This document shows positions 6,695 through 12,535 of a stretch of DNA of 12,535 nucleotides, piece after piece. The DNA is from Puniceicoccales bacterium (GTDB lineage Bacteria; Verrucomicrobiota; Verrucomicrobiia; Opitutales; UBA953), in assembly GCA_031279675.1 (NCBI GenBank), contig JAITIB010000018.1, forward strand, positions 1 through 12,535, in the 5' to 3' direction. Both the position numbers and the translations under genes were made by a program. The notes under the pieces were generated by a model. It was given only the letters and a program-made list of their open reading frames with translations, searched no databases and was not told the origin of the DNA. How positions within the stretch are numbered: the first letter of the stretch is position 1; every line of letters starts with the position of its first letter.

Positions 6695-6718
6695 TTGTTC
6701 GCAATGCCATGTGAACAA
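6695..6718. promoter_or_regulatory. TTGTTC-N12-GAACAA inverted repeat
   Basis: TTGTTCGCA at 6695-6703 faces TGTGAACAA at 6710-6718, which reads TTGTTCACA on the other strand. The arms match at 8 of 9 positions across a 6-bp gap. The second arm differs from the relaxed DnaA-box consensus TTATNCACA at a single position, and the first arm at two. This may be a pair of diverged DnaA boxes or an operator for an unidentified dimeric repressor. Confidence 0.3.
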
Positions 6719-6740
6719 CTTGGGAATTACTTCCCCTTGC

Positions 6741-6779
6741 TGCCAGACATGGCGCCAACAAGTCTGGCCCGGCATTTTT
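6741..6779 (+). terminator. Possible intrinsic terminator downstream of nnr
   Basis: GCCAGAC at 6742-6748 pairs with GTCTGGC at 6762-6768 (7 bp, 13-nt loop), and five Ts follow at 6775-6779. The T-tract is 6 nt past the stem, longer than ideal. Allowing a bulge, TGCC (6741-6744) can instead pair with GGCA (6771-6774), placing the Ts directly after the stem. It is plausible as the end of the acpS-nnr transcript, 262 bp before the dnaA start. Confidence 0.45.
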
Positions 6780-6852
6780 CATGAGCCCGCACAACCCTTC
6801 CACTCATCCAACAGCCTTTTCCATGAGCCATTTTCAAAACGATTCGCATCTC

Positions 6853-6865
6853 ATTGATAATCAAT
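6853..6865. promoter_or_regulatory. ATTGAT-A-ATCAAT perfect dyad upstream of dnaA
   Basis: This is a perfect 13-bp palindrome with one central base, in an AT-rich context, 175 bp before the dnaA start codon. Its size and symmetry fit the site of a dimeric DNA-binding protein. No regulator can be named from the sequence. Confidence 0.3.
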
Positions 6866-6944
6866 CAAAAACGCCGCTTCATTGCCTCGCCCCCGGGATG
6901 CCGTTTGTGGCATCTCCATGGCGGAACGCCCATTTTAAAAGGCC

Positions 6945-6967
6945 TTGCGGGCGGTTTTCGCCCGCAA
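6945..6967 (+). promoter_or_regulatory. Strong GC hairpin in the dnaA leader region
   Basis: TTGCGGGCG at 6945-6953 pairs perfectly with CGCCCGCAA at 6959-6967 around the 5-nt loop GTTTT. It lies 73 bp before the dnaA ATG. No T-tract follows, so simple termination is unlikely. If transcription starts near the AT-rich word at about 6933-6940, this hairpin would open the dnaA mRNA leader and could affect its stability or translation. Confidence 0.4.
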
Positions 6968-7040
6968 CCCCAGTATCCGGGCGGAACAGCGGGCCGCTGT
7001 GAATAATTTTCAACATCACGTAACATCCCACCCCTTCGTC

Positions 7041-8453
7041 ATGTCCCAATTTGACAAATCCCAGACCCTCTGGCGCACCGTCCAAAGCGAGCTTCAAAAA
7101 GCACTGCCCCAGCGCGAATACCAAAGCTGGTTCGATCAAATCACCTGCACCGGCAGTGATGACGACTGCATGTTCCTCGTCACCCCCAACGACTTCGCCG
7201 AGATATGGGTGAACAAAAACTACCAAGAGCTGCTCTCCCGCCAAATCACCCTCGCCGCAGGCCGGAAAATGACTTTTCAGCTCCAGCTGCTCCCCTCCCC
7301 TGCCGGGGCAACCGAACCGCTTCCCGGCGCCGACGGGACAACGCAAGATCTCCGCCCCGCCAGCGAAACGCCCCCTCCCCCGCCGCCCCCGTTGCGCGCC
7401 GCCGCCCCGCCCACCGCGATCAAGGGCAGCAATACGTTCGCAAACTTCATCGTCGCCCCCGAGAACGAGCTCGCGCACGCCGCCGCGCTTTCCGTGGCAA
7501 ACGACCCCGGGAAGGGGCCCAACCCCCTCTTCATCTACGGGGCCACCGGCCTTGGCAAAACGCACCTCATGCACGCCATCGCGCTCGCCGTCCTCCAACG
7601 CTCACCCGGGGCGCGCATCCTCTATGTCACCAGCGAGGCGTTCACGAACGACTACATCAATTCCGTGCAGGAAAAAACCCTGCCTGCGTTCCGCCGCCGC
7701 TACCGCGAGACCGACGTGCTCCTCGTGGACGACATCCACTTCCTCGCCGACAAGGAGCGCACACAGGAGGAGTTTTTCCACACCTTCAACGCGCTGAACA
7801 ATTACCACAAGCAAATCGTCCTCACCAGCGACCGCCCCGCGCGCGAAATCGCACGCCTTGAGGAACGCCTCGTCACGCGATTCAACTGGGGCATGACGGC
7901 GGACATCACCGCGCCGCGCCTCGAAACCCGCATGGCCATTTTGCAGAAAAAAGCCTCGGTTTACGGCTTCGAGATCCCCGGCGCCGTCAACCAATACCTC
8001 GCCGAGCGTATCGCGCACAATGTGCGCAACCTTGAGGGCGCCATCAACCGCCTCGCGGGATTCATGAAACTCGGCTCGGGAACGCGTGGCGACGAGCTGA
8101 CCATTGACATCGTCTCCACGGTCCTGCGCGACCTCATCCTGGAGGACGTGAAAAATAAAATCACCGCGGAGGTCATCCAGAAAAAGGTCGCGGAATACTA
8201 CCGCCTCCACCTTGCGGACATGACGAGCAAGAAGCGCACCTCGCAAGTGGCGTTCCCCCGCCAGATGGCCATGTATCTGTGCGAACAGCTCACGGACATG
8301 ACCCTTACCGCAATCGGCGAAGCGTTTGGCGGGCGCGACCACGGCACCGTCATTCACGCCCGCCGGACAGTGCAGGGGCAAATGGAGGTCAACGCCACCG
8401 TCAAGCGCGAGGTCGAGTATCTCACGCTGCAAATCGGAACCCAGCGCGGATAA
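7041..8453 (+). CDS. dnaA: Chromosomal replication initiator protein DnaA
   Basis: This 470-residue ATP-dependent initiator binds and unwinds the origin and loads the replicative helicase. Domain I (about 7-85) includes LWRTVQSELQKAL and the conserved YQSWFDQI segment. Domain II is a proline-rich linker (about 86-128) containing seven consecutive prolines. AAA+ domain III carries Walker A GATGLGKT (167-174), Walker B LLVDDIHF (227-234) and the LTSDRP sensor segment (261-266). Domain IV has the helix-turn-helix signature TAIGEAFGGRDHGTVIHA (423-440). Where E. coli DnaA has the base-contacting Thr435, this protein has Gly435. The ATG at 7041 is chosen because the N-terminal domain starts immediately after it and the upstream extension lacks homology. 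No Shine-Dalgarno sequence is visible. Confidence 0.98.
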   Translation: MSQFDKSQTLWRTVQSELQKALPQREYQSWFDQITCTGSDDDCMFLVTPNDFAEIWVNKNYQELLSRQITLAAGRKMTFQLQLLPSPAGATEPLPGADGTTQDLRPASETPPPPPPPLRAAAPPTAIKGSNTFANFIVAPENELAHAAALSVANDPGKGPNPLFIYGATGLGKTHLMHAIALAVLQRSPGARILYVTSEAFTNDYINSVQEKTLPAFRRRYRETDVLLVDDIHFLADKERTQEEFFHTFNALNNYHKQIVLTSDRPAREIARLEERLVTRFNWGMTADITAPRLETRMAILQKKASVYGFEIPGAVNQYLAERIAHNVRNLEGAINRLAGFMKLGSGTRGDELTIDIVSTVLRDLILEDVKNKITAEVIQKKVAEYYRLHLADMTSKKRTSQVAFPRQMAMYLCEQLTDMTLTAIGEAFGGRDHGTVIHARRTVQGQMEVNATVKREVEYLTLQIGTQRG

Positions 8454-8481
8454 CGCCCGCGCCAATCGGGAAGCCGGAGCG

Positions 8482-10521
8482 TCACGCCGGCACAGGGGCC
8501 GGGGCGAGCGGCGGGACAGGCTCCTGGGCAACGGTTCCGGACGGCAAGTTCGCGGGCGGCGTTTCGGCATCCACGGGCGCGCGCGTCAACGGGCGATACA
8601 CAACGGGAGTGCGAATCTGCCCGTGTTCAAGCGCTTCCTGAACATGGACGGCGTCCAGGGTCTCGTATTCCAGCAACGCCTCGGCAACAATGCGGTGCGC
8701 GGCAGCGTGTTCCTCGACGAGGCGCTGGGCGCGTTTGTATTGTTCGGTAATGATGCCCTGTATCGCGGCATCAATGCGGCGCGCGGTGTCGTCGCTGTAA
8801 TGTTGCGAGCGGGCGATTTCCTGCGCCAGAAAGATGTGCTCGTGGCTCTCGCCCAAGGAAACAGGGCCGATGTCGCTCATGCCCCAGTCACAAACCATCT
8901 GGCGGGCAATCGTGGTGGCGTGCTTGATGTCGCTGGCCGCGCCATTGCTAAAGTCACCGGTGACGACTTCCTCGCCAATGCGGCCCGCCATTGCCGTGCA
9001 AATGTAGTTGAGGAGCTGCTTGCGGGTCTGCCCCAGGATATCCTTGCGGGGGACAAACATCGCCATGCCGCGCGCGCGCCCGCGGGGGACGATGGTCACC
9101 TTGTGCAAGGGCAAATGCCCGTCATCGACGAGCACCTGCACGATGGCGTGCCCGGCCTCATGATAGGCGGTCATTTTGCGGTCCTCCTCGTCCACCTGGC
9201 GGCGGCGTTCGCTTCCGAAACTGATTTTGTCCCGCGACTCCTCAAGCTCCGGCATCTCGACCTCCTTTTTGTTGCGCCGCGCCGCGAGAAGGGCGGCCTC
9301 GTTGAGAAGGTTCGCGAGGTCGGCCCCTGAAAAACCGGTGGTGGCGCGCGCCACATGCGCAAAATCCACGGTGGCGGCAATCTTGAGCTTGCGGGCGTGC
9401 ACCTCAAGAATTTCGCGACGCCCGACGATATCGGGAAGATCCACATACACCTGGCGGTCAAAACGCCCGGGGCGCAGCAATGCGTTGTCAAGCACGTCGG
9501 AACGGTTGGTGGCGGCGATGGTGATCACGCCCTCGTGCCCGTCAAAACCGTCCATTTCCACGAGCAGCGAATTCAGCGTCTGCTCGCGCTCGTCGTGGCC
9601 GCCGCCGAGGCCCGCGCCGCGCTTCCGCCCGACAGCATCGATCTCGTCGATGAAAATGATGCAGGGGGCGTTTTTGCGCGCCTGCTCAAAGGTGTCGCGC
9701 ACACGCGCGGCGCCAATGCCAACGAACATTTCCACGAAGTCCGAACCGCTGATCGAGAAAAAAGGCACCGCCGCCTCACCCGCGACAGCGCGTGCCAGAA
9801 GCGTTTTGCCCGTCCCCGGGGGCCCCACAAGCAGGATGCCCTTGGGGATGCGTCCGCCAATTTTCTGAAATTTCTTGGGATCCTTGAGGAACTCGACGAT
9901 TTCCCGGACATCATCCTTCGCCTCGTCGCACCCGGCAACGTCCTCAAAGGTGGTGCTCTCCTTCTCGCACACGTTCAGCTTGGCGCGGCTGCGCCCAAAC
10001 GTCAGCGCGTTGCGGTTGATATTCTTGATGAAGCGCAGCGAGAAAAAGATGATGACGCCGCCGAGGATCAGCGTCGGGAGCACATTCCAGAGGAAAAAAC
10101 GCACATTGGCGGCGGAGGGTTTTTCAACGATGCGCGAAGGCTCCACATGCTGGCGAATCGCGGCAATGTCACCATCCGTCAAATTGCCCGAGGCAACAAA
10201 ACGATCGCCCTCCACTGGCTCCCCCTTGCCTTTTTCAGAAACGGCCAGCCGCCCGGTCATCTTGTAAAACTTCGTCCCGCCGTCGAGATCCTGCTCAATC
10301 GTGATGGAATGGATTTTTCCCTCGCGCGCAAAGTTGATGATTTGCGCGGCGTTAAACCGTCCGGCGGGCTCCGTCTTGTCGCCAATCGTGAAGAGCACCC
10401 AGACCAGTCCGATGACCGCCATCCAGATGAGCAACAAGCGCAGATCAACACGTTTGTTGGGCGTCTGTGGCGTTCCTGTTGGCTCCTTGGGCGGATTCTC
10501 GTTTGGCGGCAGCTGGCTCAT
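8482..10521 (-). CDS. ftsH: ATP-dependent zinc metalloprotease FtsH
   Basis: This 679-residue membrane-anchored AAA+ protease degrades misassembled membrane proteins and some short-lived soluble proteins. A short cytoplasmic N-terminus is followed by transmembrane segment 1 (about 28-47), a roughly 95-residue periplasmic domain and transmembrane segment 2 (about 143-164). The ATPase has Walker A GPPGTGKT (233-240), pore motif FVEMFVG (262-268), Walker B IIFIDEID (288-295) and the second region of homology (338-356, with arginine fingers in LLRPGRFDR). The zinc site is HEAGH (454-458), with a third ligand at D531 in NGAASDIKHAT. The last 30 residues are proline-rich. The ATG at 10521 overlaps the tilS stop codon by 4 nt, indicating translational coupling. 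The gene converges on dnaA with a 28-bp gap. Confidence 0.98.
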   Translation of the reverse strand: MSQLPPNENPPKEPTGTPQTPNKRVDLRLLLIWMAVIGLVWVLFTIGDKTEPAGRFNAAQIINFAREGKIHSITIEQDLDGGTKFYKMTGRLAVSEKGKGEPVEGDRFVASGNLTDGDIAAIRQHVEPSRIVEKPSAANVRFFLWNVLPTLILGGVIIFFSLRFIKNINRNALTFGRSRAKLNVCEKESTTFEDVAGCDEAKDDVREIVEFLKDPKKFQKIGGRIPKGILLVGPPGTGKTLLARAVAGEAAVPFFSISGSDFVEMFVGIGAARVRDTFEQARKNAPCIIFIDEIDAVGRKRGAGLGGGHDEREQTLNSLLVEMDGFDGHEGVITIAATNRSDVLDNALLRPGRFDRQVYVDLPDIVGRREILEVHARKLKIAATVDFAHVARATTGFSGADLANLLNEAALLAARRNKKEVEMPELEESRDKISFGSERRRQVDEEDRKMTAYHEAGHAIVQVLVDDGHLPLHKVTIVPRGRARGMAMFVPRKDILGQTRKQLLNYICTAMAGRIGEEVVTGDFSNGAASDIKHATTIARQMVCDWGMSDIGPVSLGESHEHIFLAQEIARSQHYSDDTARRIDAAIQGIITEQYKRAQRLVEEHAAAHRIVAEALLEYETLDAVHVQEALEHGQIRTPVVYRPLTRAPVDAETPPANLPSGTVAQEPVPPLAPAPVPA

Positions 10522-11990
10522 TGTGATAATTGTTTTTTGAAAATGGGAGGAGGAGGCGTCCAAGTCAACCGAAGAGCCGTGCGCGCGAGCGTTCCGATGC
10601 GCAACCGGTGCGCGGGCGGGAGGCCGGGCACCCACGCGATTCCCTCCGCGTCGCAGACAACGGGGAGACGGCGGCGTTCCACCGCGGGAATCTTTTTATC
10701 GGCAAAAGCATCCGACAATTTGCGCGTCCCGTTCAAACCAAACGGACGGTAAGAATCCCCCTCCCTCCAGAAACGCGCAAACAGCGCCCCCGGTGGCGTC
10801 GCGAGAAACACCTCCACTCCAGGGGAAAAAGCCCCGGCGCAAATTTCCCAAAGAAGCGGCTCGGTCATCCGCACTGCCGCCACCGAAAGGACGCCACCGG
10901 ACGGCCAGAACAACGGCACTGCCTCGAACAAAACACCCTCGCCCCCAAACGCATCCCTGCGCAACGCCACCGAGGGCTCCACTCGCAACGTCCCTCCGTC
11001 GAAACACAGGAAGGCGCTTGCACCCACACTCCAGCGCCCCGGCTCACGCGTCAGGAGCGCCGCCACGATGGCGTCCACGGCAAACGGCGTGACCGCGCCA
11101 GGGCAGTGCCGCAAAACACGCCACAGCGCACGCCGTTGGACAGCCGCGGGCAAGCCCGCGAGCGGGGTCCAGTCGTAAACAGGAGCGCCCGCGACAACAC
11201 GTCCCCAAATCCCATCGAGCCATGCCTCCAGCGCCGCGTCATCCTCCTCAAGCAAGCGTCGCGAACGCGCCACGCCCCGCGCCACCACCGCGCCCTGCGC
11301 CACCGCCCACGCCGGCACAACGCTCTTGCGCACGCGATTGCGCAAATACGCCCCCGTGGCGTTGCTCGCATCCTCGCACCACGGCAACGCCGCGGCACGC
11401 ATGGCACCGGACAGCTCCGCCTTCCCGAGCAAAATCAACGGCCTGACAAAAACCAGTCCCCCGGAAAACCGGCTGACGGGGCGCGGCGCGGACAAACCCG
11501 CGGCGCCGCTTCCACGCGCAAGCCGCATCAGGACGGACTCCACCACGTCGTCCGCATGATGTCCCTGCACAAGGACGCGCGTGCCGACGGCCCGGCAGGC
11601 ATTGGCAAAAAAATCCAGGCGCGCCTCGCGCAACGCCGCTTCGCCGACACCTCGTTTCCCGCAAAAATCGCGCGACACAACGCCACCGCGGAAAGCGATG
11701 CCAAGCGTCTCCGCAATCGTCCGGACAAACGCCGCCTCGGCCTCGCATTCCGCGCGCGTGCGGTGGTTGAAATGCAGCACCACGAGACGCGACCGCAACC
11801 CCGGAAAATGCGCCCACGCGAGCAATAGCGCCACAAGCGAGTCAACGCCACCGGAGCAGGCGACGGCCACACTGGTGGCGTCGGCAAGGAGGGCACGGGC
11901 GGCAGGCTCCAGCGCCGGCAACGGCAAGATCCGGGCGAGGCTGCGGGCGCCGCTTCTCCAATCAAAAGACTCTGCCGGTGGCGTGTTCAT
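10518..11990 (-). CDS. tilS: tRNA(Ile)-lysidine synthetase TilS
   Basis: This enzyme attaches lysine to C34 of tRNA-Ile2 (CAU anticodon) using ATP, changing both its codon and amino-acid specificity from Met to Ile. The N-type ATP-pyrophosphatase P-loop SGGVDS lies at 46-51, followed by HFNHRTR (73-79), GHHADD (143-148) and the tRNA-contacting segment EDASNATGAYLRNRVR (206-221). The C-terminal TilS domain (about 404-460) includes FWREGDSYRPFGLNGTRKLSDAF. At 490 residues it is within the family range. The ATG at 11990 is preferred over an in-frame ATG at 12065, because the intervening 25 codons are less GC-rich at third positions and contain a hairpin, as expected of a leader. It ends in an ATGA overlap with ftsH. 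Confidence 0.95.
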   Translation of the reverse strand: MNTPPAESFDWRSGARSLARILPLPALEPAARALLADATSVAVACSGGVDSLVALLLAWAHFPGLRSRLVVLHFNHRTRAECEAEAAFVRTIAETLGIAFRGGVVSRDFCGKRGVGEAALREARLDFFANACRAVGTRVLVQGHHADDVVESVLMRLARGSGAAGLSAPRPVSRFSGGLVFVRPLILLGKAELSGAMRAAALPWCEDASNATGAYLRNRVRKSVVPAWAVAQGAVVARGVARSRRLLEEDDAALEAWLDGIWGRVVAGAPVYDWTPLAGLPAAVQRRALWRVLRHCPGAVTPFAVDAIVAALLTREPGRWSVGASAFLCFDGGTLRVEPSVALRRDAFGGEGVLFEAVPLFWPSGGVLSVAAVRMTEPLLWEICAGAFSPGVEVFLATPPGALFARFWREGDSYRPFGLNGTRKLSDAFADKKIPAVERRRLPVVCDAEGIAWVPGLPPAHRLRIGTLARTALRLTWTPPPPIFKKQLSQ

Positions 11991-12158
11991 CGCCACCGGA
12001 AGAGAAAGCTTGGCCAGCCGGACGCCAGCTTTTTCATGATCTCTGGAGGAGTGCTCCAGAACCATAAGTGGCGTCTCCCATCAAACTCGTTGCCTTTGCG
12101 TGATTCTCTGTCAAATGATGGCCTGAATTAAATTATATTCCGCACTTCACAACACAAC
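11991..12158. promoter_or_regulatory. Divergent promoter region between tilS and the methyltransferase gene
   Basis: This 168-bp region is relatively AT-rich around 12065-12145. On the plus strand, TATATT at 12134-12139 resembles a -10 element 20 bp before the ATG at 12159, but no good -35 is seen at the usual spacing. A perfect 6-bp hairpin, CTGGAG-GAGTG-CTCCAG, lies at 12043-12059 and would sit in the tilS leader if translation starts at 11990. Confidence 0.35.
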
Positions 12159-12535
12159 ATGACAACTGCCGACACCACTTTCCTCACGCTTGATGCGAGC
12201 GCTTATCTTGGCCTCGCTCATGCGCCCGCCACCGTGCGTGCGCAGCTTAACATTGCCCTCACGCGCCATACTTTTTTGCCCGAGGCCGCCGATCTCCTTC
12301 GCGATTGGGTCGCCACTGTTGCCACGCCTGTCTTCAAGCTTATCCGCCTGAGAGAAGGCACCAAGCGTGCTTTTTGCAGCATCGGCACGGGTGCCGGCCT
12401 TGATGCGATCGCGGCGATCGAAACGCTTGGCGCCACGCGCATCGGCATCACCGATGTGCACGCAAACGTCGTCGAAGCCGCCGCGCGCAACATCACCAGC
12501 AACGTGCTGCCCACGCACGAGGTGGAGCTCGAGGC
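12159..12535 (+). CDS. Probable SAM-dependent methyltransferase, N-terminal fragment
   Basis: The reading frame stays open from the ATG at 12159 to the window edge, giving 125 residues of a gene truncated by the window. After a helical N-terminus of about 70 residues, the segment FCSIGTGAGLDAIAAIETLG (about 72-91) resembles the glycine-rich SAM-binding motif I of class I methyltransferases. The next segment, ITDVHANVVEAAARNI (about 97-112), resembles motif II and its following helix, with an acidic residue (D99) where the ribose is usually contacted. The specific substrate cannot be told: PrmA-like protein methylases and PrmC/HemK-type enzymes share this pattern. It is divergent from tilS. 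Codons ending in T (CTT, GCT, CGT) are more frequent here than in neighbouring genes. Confidence 0.7.
   Translation, partial: MTTADTTFLTLDASAYLGLAHAPATVRAQLNIALTRHTFLPEAADLLRDWVATVATPVFKLIRLREGTKRAFCSIGTGAGLDAIAAIETLGATRIGITDVHANVVEAAARNITSNVLPTHEVELE

Larger units (their letters stand above)
6594..7040. promoter_or_regulatory. Intergenic region upstream of dnaA with several dyads; possible regulatory or origin region
   Basis: No gene is supported in this 447 bp. Part of it, about 6660-6880, is clearly richer in A and T than the flanking genes. It contains five symmetrical elements, annotated separately: a 14-bp palindrome, a TTGTTC/GAACAA dyad, a terminator-like hairpin, an ATTGAT/ATCAAT dyad and a strong GC hairpin. 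Regions beside dnaA often hold its promoter and sometimes oriC. I found no perfect TTATCCACA box here, and the closest words deviate at one to three positions. A weak -10-like TTTTAAAA lies at about 6933-6940. Origin function is therefore not demonstrated. Confidence 0.4.

Noticed and set aside
4923..6803. Minus-strand open frame of 626 codons opposite nnr
   Set aside because: It is longer than nnr itself but is composed of Gly/Ala/Arg-rich sequence without family motifs. High GC codon use in nnr removes stops from this antisense frame. The plus strand carries clear Nnr domains.
6781..7002. 73-codon open frame upstream of dnaA
   Set aside because: It overlaps the two dyads, its composition resembles no protein, and it lacks homology to anything I recognise. 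The region reads better as regulatory DNA.
9355..10752. Plus-strand open frame of 465 codons opposite ftsH and the end of tilS
   Set aside because: It is the antisense of an unmistakable FtsH with intact ATPase and protease motifs. The translated product has no recognisable domain and spans two real genes.

Overview
This is a stretch of bacterial housekeeping chromosome with high GC content, densely packed genes, and the dnaA gene. The gene families, the GC content, the near-absence of Shine-Dalgarno sequences and the palindromic intergenic repeats fit the Verrucomicrobia, perhaps the Opitutaceae. This is inferred from general resemblance and not from a marker gene. I found no phage, transposase, CRISPR array, toxin-antitoxin or defence system, and no convincing previously undescribed system.

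Layout. Positions 1-65 are a pure C homopolymer, probably a sequencing or contig-end artefact. Positions 66-559 hold no gene, but about 330 bp of them is a nested set of short GC-rich palindromes of REP-like character. Next comes a five-gene minus-strand operon, read right to left from 3718 to 560: an exported S41-peptidase-like protein that has lost its catalytic residues, a low-molecular-weight protein tyrosine phosphatase, rpiB, ruvA and a gamma-carbonic-anhydrase-like protein. Spacing is 12 nt, 15 nt, a 4-nt ATGA overlap and 40 nt.

A short divergent region (3719-3912) separates this operon from a plus-strand tRNA with a CAU anticodon. After the tRNA come an exported protein of unknown function, acpS and nnr. 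A 447-bp intergenic region with several dyad symmetries follows, and then dnaA. The dnaA gene faces a minus-strand tilS-ftsH pair that overlaps by ATGA, with only 28 bp between the dnaA and ftsH stop codons. At the right edge, divergent from tilS, begins a truncated gene for a probable SAM-dependent methyltransferase.

The genes serve core functions. These are replication initiation (DnaA), recombination (RuvA), membrane protein quality control (FtsH), tRNA maturation (TilS), acyl-carrier-protein activation (AcpS), repair of hydrated NAD(P)H (Nnr) and pentose phosphate interconversion (RpiB). The points most worth a second look are the pseudo-protease heading the minus operon, the palindromic repeat cluster, the dyads upstream of dnaA together with a changed residue in DnaA's DNA-recognition signature, and the absence of ribosome binding sites.
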